A DNA stretch of 24,949 nucleotides from assembly GCA_023390395.1 (NCBI GenBank), contig JAEWCY010000206.1:1-24949 (forward strand). The letters are read 5' to 3'. A program made the position numbers and the translations under genes. Positions 15,288 to 22,087 of the stretch are shown in pieces (position 1 is the stretch's first letter; every line of letters starts with the position of its first letter). The notes beneath the pieces were generated by a model. The model saw only the letters and a program-made list of their open reading frames with translations, was not told where the DNA came from and ran no database searches. This DNA is from Pseudomonadota bacterium. GTDB taxonomy: Bacteria > Desulfobacterota > Desulfovibrionia > Desulfovibrionales > Desulfovibrionaceae.

Positions 15288-15917
15288 TCAGGCGGACTCG
15301 GAGGGCAGGGGCCGCCCCCCGGCCGGCCAGCCCGGGCCCAAGCGGAAGAGCAGCAAGGCGAACACCGCGCCGAGGGTGTCGGCCAGCATGTCCTTCTGGG
15401 CGTCCCAGACGTCGCCCTGACTGCCCAGGAACTCCACGCCGGCCTCGCCGCCTTCCAGCACGGCGTAGGCCCATTCGATGATCTCGTAGGCGCAGGCCAC
15501 GGCCATGATGGCGGTCAGGCCGAAGAGCACGGCCGCCACGGGATGGGCCCAGCGCTTGCGGACGAGCAGTTCGGCCAGGGCATAGGCGTAGAAGCCCACG
15601 GAGAAATGGGCCACCCGGTCGAAATGGTTGCGCGAGAAGCCGAAGAGGTCGGTCACGAAGCCGAAGGGCACGTTGGCGAAGGTGTAGTGGCCGCCTATGG
15701 CGTGCAGGAAGAGCCACACGGCCATGAGGGCGTAGGCCGCGTCGCTGAAGCGGAAGCGGCGGAAGGTCGCGGCCAGCAGCGCGAAGACGGCCATGACCGG
15801 GATGTTCTCGGCCCACCACACCTCCCGGGAAGCGGGTTCGACGCCGAGCCAGATGAAAAAGAAGACGAAGATCGCGGCCAGTATGGCCGGAAAGCAGCTG
15901 CTTGGGCGCTCAGCCAT
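15288..15917 (-). CDS. DUF2238/YjdF-type integral membrane protein
   Basis: 209 residues with about six hydrophobic segments. Recognisable stretches are WWAENIPVMAVFALLAAT, HYTFANVPFGF, FDRVAHFSVGFYAYALAE and CAYEIIEWAYAVLEG, then a polar GSQGDVWDAQKDMLADTLGA before the last helix. The conserved YEIIEW and DxQxDMxxDxxGA pattern is typical of DUF2238 (E. coli YjdF). The biochemical role is unknown. The ATG at 15917 has a GGAGGGAACC site; the in-frame extension upstream has no such support. Confidence 0.83.
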   Translation of the reverse strand: MAERPSSCFPAILAAIFVFFFIWLGVEPASREVWWAENIPVMAVFALLAATFRRFRFSDAAYALMAVWLFLHAIGGHYTFANVPFGFVTDLFGFSRNHFDRVAHFSVGFYAYALAELLVRKRWAHPVAAVLFGLTAIMAVACAYEIIEWAYAVLEGGEAGVEFLGSQGDVWDAQKDMLADTLGAVFALLLFRLGPGWPAGGRPLPSESA

Positions 15918-16212
15918 GACGGTTCCCTCCCGGCGGCCTTCGCCGCGGGCGGCCGCGCCGCCGGGCCAGGCGCGGGCGCATGCGGCCTGCCCCAAAATAC
16001 GGCAGTTTTTTTTGGAAAACCATACCCGCTGCTGCATGGTGTCCATGGCATGCGCACGTCCGGCGCGGACGCGACGCGAGCCCATTTCGAGCCTGGCGCC
16101 ATGGGCGTCGCGCCTGCGGCCGCCCGGCCGATGCAACGGGCCAGGCCTGCTTGCCCCAGGGGCGCGAATGTGAAAGGCAGGGAAATCACGGGACCGCAAC
16201 CCCAACCGGAGC
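15918..16212. other. Divergent intergenic region without a recognised element
   Basis: 295 bp between the DUF2238-type gene and the cupin gene. It contains a run of eight T at about 16009-16016 and otherwise GC-rich sequence. I see no convincing promoter, hairpin or gene. Confidence 0.3.
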
Positions 16213-16218
16213 ATGGAC

Positions 16219-16626
16219 ATGGAAATCCGAAAGGCCGGCAGCCAGGCCTCCGTCGTCGGCACGGACGAACGTTATACCGGCGCGGTGCGCATCGACCCGC
16301 TGTTTTCCGAACCGCTTTCCCCGTCGCGCGTCACGAGCAGCGTCGTGACCTTCGAGCCCGGCGCGCGCACGCGGTGGCATGTCCATCCGCTGGGGCAGAC
16401 CCTTTTCGTCACGGCAGGCTGCGGCCGCGTGCAGCGCCCGGGCGGCCCGGCCGAGGCCATCCGCCCGGGGGACGTGGTCAGAATCGCGCCCGGCGAACGG
16501 CATTGGCACGGCGCGTCGCCGACCACGGCCATGGCGCACGTCGCGGTCCAGGAGGCCCTCGACGGCAGCACCGCCGCGTGGCTGGAACCGGTCAGCGAGG
16601 CGGAGTATCTGGCGGAGGTCGAATAG
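16219..16626 (+). CDS. Cupin-domain protein, metal-dependent hydroxynitrile-lyase-like type
   Basis: 135 residues forming a single cupin. Motif 1 is RTRWHVHPLGQTLFVTAGCG, with two His and a Gln in place of the more common Glu. Motif 2 is RPGDVVRIAPGERHWHG. This His-x-His...Gln...His set and the WHxHPxGQTLxVTxG wording match small Mn-binding cupins related to bacterial (R)-hydroxynitrile lyases; the actual substrate here is unknown. The ATG at 16219 was chosen over the one at 16213 because GGAG lies 7 bases before it but only one base before the earlier ATG. A strong terminator follows. Confidence 0.85.
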   Translation: MEIRKAGSQASVVGTDERYTGAVRIDPLFSEPLSPSRVTSSVVTFEPGARTRWHVHPLGQTLFVTAGCGRVQRPGGPAEAIRPGDVVRIAPGERHWHGASPTTAMAHVAVQEALDGSTAAWLEPVSEAEYLAEVE

Positions 16627-16695
16627 GGAAGCATCCGCCAAGCTCGCCAGGAAACCACGGAAAATAACGGGAGGAGCGCCGCCCTCCTCTTGAAG

Positions 16696-16736
16696 CCAGG
16701 GGCCGCGCACCTCGTGCGGCCCCTGGTTTCGTTTTT
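16696..16736 (+). terminator. Intrinsic terminator of the cupin gene
   Basis: Perfect 11-bp stem CCAGGGGCCGC with its complement, a 9-nt loop, then TTTCGTTTTT. It is also positioned where it could block transcripts from the converging mgtA gene, but the minus strand lacks the T run. Confidence 0.85.
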
Positions 16737-16760
16737 CGGACCGTCGGTCCATCGCCTCGC

Positions 16761-19550
16761 CTAGATTTTCGCGAACGCCATGCCTTTCATGGCCGATAGT
16801 TGTATTTTCTTCACCAGCCAGGTCTTGAGGATTTGCGCCAGGCAGGCATAACAGAAGACAATGATGCCCAGCATCCACCAGTAGCCATGCGGCGGCCGCA
16901 CCAACCCCAGCCCCTCCGCGAAAGGCGAAAAAGGAAACCAGATGCCCACGGCGCAAATGGCCAGGGTCGTGGCCGTGAGGGCAAGGCTCGCCCGGCTCTG
17001 GAACAAGGGGAGCTTGTCCGTCCGTATGACGTGCACGATCAGGGTCTGCGACAGCAAGGATTCGACGAACCAGCCCGTCTGAAAAAGGGTGGGATTGTCC
17101 CAACAGTTGAACACATAGAGCATGACGAAAAATGTGGCGTAATCGAATATGGAGCTGATCGGCCCCAAATAGAGAATGTACTTCTTGATGTCCTCGATGC
17201 GCCAGCGGCGCGGCTGCTTCAGGTAATCCTCGTCGACGTTGTCCGTGGGAATCGCCGTCTGGGAGAAGTCGTACATCAGGTTATTGACCAGTATCTGGAT
17301 CGGCAGCATGGGCAGGAACGGGAGAAAGGCGCTCGCGCCGAGCACGCTGAACATGTTGCCGAAATTCGAACTGGCCCCCATCCTGATGTATTTCGTGATG
17401 TTGCTGAAGACCTTGCGCCCTTCGTGCAGGCCTTTTTCGAGCACGAGCAGGCTTTTTTCGAGCAGGATGATGTCCGCCGACTCCTTGGCCACGTCCACGG
17501 CCGAGTCCACGGAGATGCCGACGTCCGCGGCGCGAAGGGCCGGGGCGTCGTTGATGCCGTCGCCCAGGAAGCCGACCACATGGCCGTTTTTCCGTAGCGC
17601 CGAGACGATCCGCTCCTTCTGCATGGGATCGAGCTTGGCGAAGACGTCGTAGCGCTCCACCGTCGCGGCGAGTTCCTCGTCGCTTTGCGAGTCGATCTCC
17701 TCGGACGTGACGATGTGACCGTGGTCGTCCAGCCCCACCTGGCGGCAGATATTGGCCGTGACGACGGCGTTGTCGCCCGTGAGGATCTTGGGGGCGATCC
17801 CCATGTCGACCATGATCCGCAGGGCCTCGGCCGCGCTTTCCTTGGGCGGGTCGAGGAAGCCGAGATACCCCTTGAAGACCAGATCGTCTTCATCCTCCAC
17901 GCCGAAGACGCTCCTCCCGGGATCGACTTCCTTGTAGGCCAGTCCCACCACCCTGAAGCCGTCCTCGTTGAGTTCCGTCACCAGACGCTTGCGGTTGGCC
18001 AAGTGCTTTTCGTCGAGGGCCTTGCGCACACCGTCCTTCAGGTACCAGGCGCTGTGATCGAAGACCTCTTCCGCCGCGCCCTTGCAGATGAGAAGAGCCC
18101 TGCCCGTTTCGGTATCCCTGACGACCACGCTCATGCGACGGCGCTTGAAGTCGAAGGGAATCTCGTCGATCTTGACGTACTTCGACGTATCGATGTCGTG
18201 CGCCCTGGCTTCCTCGAGCACCGCGTCGTCGATGGCGCTTTTGAGCCCCGTCTGGAACAGGCTGTTGAGGGCCGCATACTCCATGACGCTGTCATCCTCC
18301 TCGCCGCGCGCATTGAGGTGAAGCTGCAGGATGATCTTGTCCCGGGTCAGGGTGCCGGTCTTGTCCGTGCACAGCACGTCGATGGCCCCGAAGTTCTGGA
18401 TGGCGTCGAGTCGCTTGACGACGACCTTTTCCCTGGACATGGCCAAGGCGCCCTTGGAAAGGCATACGGTCACGACCATGGGCAGCATCTCCGGAGTCAG
18501 CCCCACGGCCACGGCCAGGGCGAACATGAAGGCCTCGTACCAATCGTTCCTGAAAAAGCCGTTGAGGCAAAAGACGAAGGGCACCATGAACATCATGAAT
18601 CGCAACATGAGCATGGTGAATTTCTTGATGCCCTTGTCGAAATCCGTCTCGACCCGCTTTTGGCCGAGCTTCGCGACGATGCCGCCGAAATAGGTCTTCG
18701 CCCCCGTGGCCATGACCAGGGCCAGGCCCGAGCCGGATTCCACGTTGGTCCCCATGAAGCACAGGCCTGGATCGTCCAGCCTCAGGACATCGCGGTGTCG
18801 GTCGGGCTCGTCCGCGGCCGACTTTTCGACCGGCATGGCCTCGCCGGTCAGCGTGGCCTGGTTGACGTACAAGTCCTTGGCCTTGAGCAGCTGCATGTCG
18901 GCCGGCACCATGTCGCCCGCCGCCAGCTTCACCACGTCGCCCGGCACGACTTCGGCCAGGGGCACTTCCCGGTGGGCGCCGTCGCGCAGGACCGTGGCCG
19001 TGGTGCGGACCATGGCCTTGAGCTGGACCACGGCCGCGTCCGCCTTCGATTCCTGGACGACTTTGAGGGCCACGCCGATGACGGCCATGAAAACGATGAC
19101 CACGGCCGAGCGGATGTCTTCCGTGAGAGAGGAGATCGTGCCGAGGGCCAGCAGCAGGACGACCAGCGGGTTCCTGACGGCGTCCCACAGCCGGGTCCCG
19201 AAGGTGATCCGCTTGTCGCCATGGGTCTGGTTCGGTCCGAAGCGTTCGAGCCGTTCGGCCGCCTCCTCACCGGTCAGGCCGAGGAGCGCCGGCTTTGCGT
19301 CTTCATCGGGAGCGGGCAGGCTCCCGGCCATTTCGGCGATCTGCGCCCAGAGGGATTCGAGATGCCTGTAGAGCTCCAGCGGAGCGATCTTCCCCTTTCC
19401 GGCCATGGAGGCCAGGGCATGGGCCTGTTGCGCGAAATGCTCGACCTGCTGGGTGAACTCCTGCGCCGGGCTCAGGAGCAGGCCCGCCTCGTCCGGATTT
19501 CCACGGGGCGCGCTCTGTGCCTTCGTGATTTCGCAATGCTTCTCGAACAT
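16761..19550 (-). CDS. mgtA: Mg2+-importing P-type ATPase (P3B, MgtA/MgtB type)
   Basis: 929 residues. This inner-membrane pump imports Mg2+ at ATP cost when Mg2+ is scarce. The phosphorylated Asp is in CTDKTGTLTRD (about residue 396). The actuator loop has NQATLTGEAMPVEK, the hinge has VGFLGDGINDAPALRAADVGIS, and the first half has the M4 motif VGLTPEMLPMVV. The segment NNLMYDFSQTAIPTDNVDED is typical of MgtA rather than Ca2+ pumps. The N-terminal cytoplasmic tail is longer than usual (about 85 residues before LLGLTGEEAAERL). GGAGGAGCGT precedes the ATG at 19550. Upstream lies an M-box riboswitch and a long leader, which supports Mg2+ as substrate. Confidence 0.95.
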   Translation of the reverse strand: MFEKHCEITKAQSAPRGNPDEAGLLLSPAQEFTQQVEHFAQQAHALASMAGKGKIAPLELYRHLESLWAQIAEMAGSLPAPDEDAKPALLGLTGEEAAERLERFGPNQTHGDKRITFGTRLWDAVRNPLVVLLLALGTISSLTEDIRSAVVIVFMAVIGVALKVVQESKADAAVVQLKAMVRTTATVLRDGAHREVPLAEVVPGDVVKLAAGDMVPADMQLLKAKDLYVNQATLTGEAMPVEKSAADEPDRHRDVLRLDDPGLCFMGTNVESGSGLALVMATGAKTYFGGIVAKLGQKRVETDFDKGIKKFTMLMLRFMMFMVPFVFCLNGFFRNDWYEAFMFALAVAVGLTPEMLPMVVTVCLSKGALAMSREKVVVKRLDAIQNFGAIDVLCTDKTGTLTRDKIILQLHLNARGEEDDSVMEYAALNSLFQTGLKSAIDDAVLEEARAHDIDTSKYVKIDEIPFDFKRRRMSVVVRDTETGRALLICKGAAEEVFDHSAWYLKDGVRKALDEKHLANRKRLVTELNEDGFRVVGLAYKEVDPGRSVFGVEDEDDLVFKGYLGFLDPPKESAAEALRIMVDMGIAPKILTGDNAVVTANICRQVGLDDHGHIVTSEEIDSQSDEELAATVERYDVFAKLDPMQKERIVSALRKNGHVVGFLGDGINDAPALRAADVGISVDSAVDVAKESADIILLEKSLLVLEKGLHEGRKVFSNITKYIRMGASSNFGNMFSVLGASAFLPFLPMLPIQILVNNLMYDFSQTAIPTDNVDEDYLKQPRRWRIEDIKKYILYLGPISSIFDYATFFVMLYVFNCWDNPTLFQTGWFVESLLSQTLIVHVIRTDKLPLFQSRASLALTATTLAICAVGIWFPFSPFAEGLGLVRPPHGYWWMLGIIVFCYACLAQILKTWLVKKIQLSAMKGMAFAKI

Positions 19551-19678
19551 ACGCTCCTCCCTCGTCTTCACGGCATCGCCGGGGCGAGCCGATCACGAGT
19601 TGGGGTGAACAGGGCATCCTCGCGCACAAGATCGCGGTCGTGCCGACGCGCGGAGAGAAACCAAAAGCCGGTTTCATC

Positions 19679-19721
19679 GCCTTGTGCAAAAGGCGGCCAT
19701 GCGACTGCAAAGTCGCATGGC
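19679..19721 (-). promoter_or_regulatory. Two hairpins in the mgtA leader
   Basis: GCCATGCGAC with its exact complement around a 6-nt loop (19696-19721), followed by a weaker CGCCTT/AAGGCG stem that overlaps its edge. They lie about 130 bases upstream of the mgtA ATG, downstream of the riboswitch and small ORF. No long T tract follows. Confidence 0.4.
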
Positions 19722-19770
19722 GTACCCCGAAAAAACGGAGGAGAGCATTCGCCGCGAAAACGGCGCAAAG

Positions 19771-19830
19771 AAAAACCGCCCTCGCCCCCGTCTGCATCCG
19801 CCATGGCATGCGAAGACGGCAGTGGGCGAG
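19771..19830 (-). terminator. Candidate second attenuator in the mgtA leader
   Basis: On the minus strand an interrupted stem of 7 bp (CTCGCCC/GGGCGAG), 6 bp (CCGTCT/AGACGG) and 4 bp (GCAT/ATGC) closes a 10-nt loop. Five bases later there is TTTTT. It starts about 20 bases after the stop of the small leader ORF. The 5-base gap before the T run makes it weaker than the first terminator. Confidence 0.4.
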
Positions 19831-19849
19831 AAGCGACAACGTACGAGGG

Positions 19850-19933
19850 CTATCGTCTCGGCAAAGCGGCCTTCACATGACTTGAAGGTTGTGTTTTCCG
19901 ACTACTAGGGAGTGGATCTTCGCTTCTGTTCAT
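19850..19933 (-). CDS. Possible leader peptide upstream of mgtA
   Basis: A 27-codon ORF in the mgtA leader, starting 39 bases beyond the riboswitch terminator. It begins MNRSEDPLPSS and has four prolines, with an acidic Glu-Asp pair directly before the first Pro; it ends ALPRR. AGGA stands four bases before the ATG. Salmonella MgtL, which controls mgtA through ribosome behaviour at Pro and acidic-Pro codons, has a similar acidic/proline start, but the two are not demonstrably homologous. Translation is unproven, and the frame is open further upstream through the riboswitch, so chance remains possible. Confidence 0.35.
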   Translation of the reverse strand: MNRSEDPLPSSRKTQPSSHVKAALPRR

Positions 19934-19971
19934 GGTGTCCTGCCTGTTGTTGGTGTTGCCCCTGGGAAACC

Positions 19972-20004
19972 AAAAAGCCCTTTCCCCGGCAGCGGGGAAA
20001 GGGC
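19972..20004 (-). terminator. Intrinsic terminator of the M-box riboswitch
   Basis: Perfect 11-bp stem (GCCCTTTCCCC and complement) with a 6-nt loop, followed on the minus strand by TTTTT. It lies about 50 bases after the aptamer and about 420 bases before mgtA, as expected for transcription attenuation in high Mg2+. Confidence 0.85.
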
Positions 20005-20055
20005 CTGACATGCGTGTCGCCCAGACGCGCCCCGACGGGCGGCCCGAGGTCCTGT

Positions 20056-20238
20056 CCCCACTGGTCCAAGCTTCAGCACCGCGCACCGTAAGAGGCATCG
20101 CCTCAGCCACCTTGGGCAAACCCTTAATCCGGGAGTGCCTGTTCTACCCTGACGGCGTCTTTCGATGCCGGCAGGGCAATGGCCTGTGTGTCGCGCGGGA
20201 GCCTCGCCTTCCGAGGATGTCGCAAAGGCCACCGGGGT
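20056..20238 (-). promoter_or_regulatory. M-box (ykoK leader) Mg2+ riboswitch controlling mgtA
   Basis: The minus-strand RNA contains the conserved M-box words in order. GGCGAGGCUCC (20198-20208) corresponds to GGUGAGGCUCC of the B. subtilis mgtE leader. AAAGACGCC (20154-20162) is identical. It is followed by CAGGGUAGAACAGG for AUGGGUCAACAG, and GUGCUGAAGC (20070-20079) for GUGCUAAAGC. A closing stem can form between CCCCGGUGGCC and GGACCAGUGGGG. A promoter lies upstream, an intrinsic terminator downstream, and the next gene encodes a Mg2+ ATPase. The match was made from memory of the consensus; a covariance search would settle the exact limits. Confidence 0.88.
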
Positions 20239-20258
20239 CCGGCAACCTCTCGGATGGG

Positions 20259-20287
20259 GGTCTAGGCCTGCCTCCAGGCGCTGTCAA
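20259..20287 (-). promoter_or_regulatory. Promoter of the M-box/mgtA transcript
   Basis: On the minus strand a perfect TTGACA, 17 bases and TAGACC. The start site would be near 20252, about 15 nt before the aptamer stem, giving a leader of roughly 700 nt to mgtA. Confidence 0.6.
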
Positions 20288-20351
20288 CTTTCATTTCGGA
20301 ACGACGCGAATTCCTCCGTTCCACGACAGCATCCCCTTTTCAGTCGTCCGA

Positions 20352-20393
20352 AGAAACGCAAAATGGGTTGCCGCAATCCTGCGGCAACCCATT
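20352..20393 (-). terminator. Terminator of the former tRNA-Leu transcription unit
   Basis: Perfect 14-bp stem with a 4-nt loop (AATGGGTTGCCGCA and complement), then TTGCGTTTCTT on the minus strand. It lies 11 bases past the CCA of the tRNA 3' end. Confidence 0.75.
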
Positions 20394-20403
20394 GGCCTCG
20401 TGC

Positions 20404-20462
20404 TGGTACCGGGAGGGGGACTCGAACCCCCAAGGCCTTGCGACCGGTGGATTTTGAGTCCG
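20404..20462 (-). other. 3' half of tRNA-Leu(CAA): attachment site of the integrated element
   Basis: Read on the minus strand it runs from an anticodon loop CTCAAAA through the variable arm, a perfect T arm (GGGGG-TTCGAAT-CCCCC) and acceptor TCCCGGT-A to an encoded CCA. The 5' half is absent: the next bases do not pair in the anticodon stem beyond 3 bp and there is no D-arm sequence. This is the remnant left at one end when an element recombines into a tRNA gene. The complete tRNA should be at the far end of the element, to the right of the window. Confidence 0.8.
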
Positions 20463-20481
20463 ATTGGAAGTGGTTTCTTGT

Positions 20482-20562
20482 GCGAACTTGAGCGGACTTG
20501 ACAGAACCAACGCGTTGACTTTGTTGGGGCTCTTGGTGTCTAGTCCGAACCTGTCTGAACCG
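20482..20562 (+). repeat. Two pairs of tandem 10-mers beside the att site
   Basis: GCGAACTTGA and GCGGACTTGA are adjacent (20482-20501, 9 of 10 identical). GTCCGAACCT and GTCTGAACCG are adjacent (20543-20562, 8 of 10). Tandem near-repeats between an att core and an integrase gene are what integrase arm-type or excisionase sites look like, but binding is unproven. Confidence 0.4.
20515..20544 (+). promoter_or_regulatory. Candidate integrase promoter
   Basis: TTGACT, an 18-base spacer and TCTAGT. The downstream tandem repeat overlaps its end, so integrase expression could be influenced by whatever binds there. Confidence 0.35.
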
Positions 20563-20597
20563 TGGAGAACAGAAAAGGTGGGACAGGGGTGGGACAG

Positions 20598-21836
20598 ATG
20601 GGACTGCGGTGGGTCAAGACGCAATACCCGGGCGTGCGGATGCGGGTGAACGACGAGAAGGACAGGCAAGACCCGTATTATACCATTCGGTACAAGCATC
20701 AAGGGAAACTCACCGAGGAGAAGCTCGGGCGGGCCAGCGAGGGCTGGACGGCGAGGAAGGCGGCAGCGCAGCTCGCCAGGATTCGCGAGGCGTTGACCAC
20801 GGGCGTCGGACCGCAGTCCTTGGCCGAGTCCCGGGCCCTGCGCACGCGGGCCGCGCAGGCGCAGGCCAGGGAAGCGTCGCGTGACCGCGTCGCCCGCATA
20901 GCCTTTTGCGAGGTGGCCCTTGACTGGTACATGCCGCACGCCAAACGCACGAAGCGCTCGTGGGACGACGACTTGAGCCGGCTTGAATGCCACGTGTTGC
21001 CCGCTCTCGGAAACCTGCCCTTGCGCGACGTCCGCAAGGAAGACGTCGAGACCATGCTGGATGCAGCGTCGCGCAAGGTCGCGCCGGCCACGACGCACCA
21101 ATGCCTGGCCCTGACGCGTCGCATCTACAATTTCTCGCTCAATCTCACGATCCACGGAGCCCCGGCGTTCTCGGGGCGCAACCCCTGCGACAACGTCGTG
21201 GTGCGTCGCGCGGACAACGCGCGGCTGCGCTTCCTGACCAGGGAGGAGACCGAGCGGCTCATCGAGGCCGCACAGGGCTTCGGCCACGGCCTGGCCATGC
21301 ACGACATGATCGTGCTGTCGCTCAACACGGGCATGCGACTGGGGGAAATCCAGCGGCTGCGGCGGCCAGACGTGGACATGGCCCACGGCATCATCCACAT
21401 CCTGGACCGCAAGGGGAAGCCAGGGGGCGTGGCCTACGTCAACGATCGGAGCCGGTACGTGCTCGAACGCCGTCTTGTCGACGTCGGCCCCGGCGGCCTG
21501 GTCTTCACCCCGCCGTGCGGCGGCCGCGTGCGCGAGAACATCTCCCAGGGCTTCAAGGAGCTGGCGGACCGGATCGGCCTTAACGACGGCGTCGAAGACC
21601 CGCGCCAGCGCGTGGTGTTCCACACCCTGCGGCACACGTTCGCCTCGTGGCTGGCCATCGCCGGGACGGACATTTATCAGATCAAGGATCTGATGCGGCA
21701 CAAGACCATTACGATGACCATGCGGTATTCCCGCATCCGTTCCGGCCGCTTGGTGAGGAGAATGAACTCGTGCTGGGGGCACATAGCCATCACCGCAAAC
21801 ACCCGGTCCAGAAAATCATACGGCACGGCAGGATGA
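20598..21836 (+). CDS. Tyrosine-recombinase integrase with an altered C-terminus
   Basis: 412 residues from the ATG at 20598, preceded by GGTGGGACAG; a GTG at 20562 would add 12. It has a phage-type N-terminal arm domain, a SAM-like core-binding domain (FCEVALDWYMPHAKRTK...), then the catalytic domain. The catalytic domain shows LNTGMRLGEIQRL (first Arg), FHTLRHTFASWLA (His-x-x-Arg-His), and TMTMRYSRI with the likely nucleophile Tyr at 21726-21728. Right after RYSRI the sequence stops looking like an integrase; the final 30 or so residues (SGRLVRRMNSCWGH...) are read antisense through the DUF5131 gene. Recombinase activity is therefore doubtful, since the tail after the Tyr is normally conserved. 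Confidence 0.88.
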   Translation: MGLRWVKTQYPGVRMRVNDEKDRQDPYYTIRYKHQGKLTEEKLGRASEGWTARKAAAQLARIREALTTGVGPQSLAESRALRTRAAQAQAREASRDRVARIAFCEVALDWYMPHAKRTKRSWDDDLSRLECHVLPALGNLPLRDVRKEDVETMLDAASRKVAPATTHQCLALTRRIYNFSLNLTIHGAPAFSGRNPCDNVVVRRADNARLRFLTREETERLIEAAQGFGHGLAMHDMIVLSLNTGMRLGEIQRLRRPDVDMAHGIIHILDRKGKPGGVAYVNDRSRYVLERRLVDVGPGGLVFTPPCGGRVRENISQGFKELADRIGLNDGVEDPRQRVVFHTLRHTFASWLAIAGTDIYQIKDLMRHKTITMTMRYSRIRSGRLVRRMNSCWGHIAITANTRSRKSYGTAG

Positions 21837-22087
21837 AACAAGTCGGTCAAACTCCCGATGAATATCCGGCGCGGCTCGCGCCATTTCAGCGCCTGCATCA
21901 TCCTCCCCGGGAACAGGTTGATTTTTCCCGTCCACTTGCCGTCCTTGTGCGTCCCCTCGGTCAGGGCCCCGAGCCTGCCCGCCATCCTGGCCGCGTAACA
22001 GTGGTCGCAGGCCGGAGAGACCGGTGAGCAGCCATAGGCCGGGTTGATGGTGGCGTCGCACCACTCTATGCGGCTCTTGTCGCTCAT
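21677..22087 (-). pseudogene. DUF5131 (phage Gp37/Gp68-type) protein, C-terminally truncated
   Basis: 136 residues. The start MSDKSRIEWCDATINPAYGCSP and SPACDHCYAARMAGR give the cysteine pattern of the radical-SAM-like Gp37/Gp68 family, continuing through RRIFIGSLTDLFH and EFILLTKRPERM. Relatives are roughly twice as long. Here resemblance ends at REY (about 21725), after which the frame runs antisense into the integrase gene. It overlaps the upstream clamp gene by ATGA and has a GAGGAGG site. The function of the family is not established; this copy is probably inactive. Confidence 0.75.

Noticed and set aside
19850..20119. 89-codon minus-strand ORF through the M-box
   Set aside because: Its upstream two thirds are riboswitch and terminator sequence. 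Only the last 27 codons, with their own ATG and partial ribosome-binding site, are kept as a possible leader peptide.
20040..20255. The non-coding RNA considered as 6S RNA because of a CGACACAC motif and terminal hairpin
   Set aside because: The distances to the 5' and 3' ends do not fit the 6S fold, while several M-box words match in order and the next gene is mgtA.
20404..20545. Intact tRNA-Leu gene
   Set aside because: The acceptor 5' strand and D arm are missing, and the anticodon stem pairs for only 3 bp. Only the 3' part is present.
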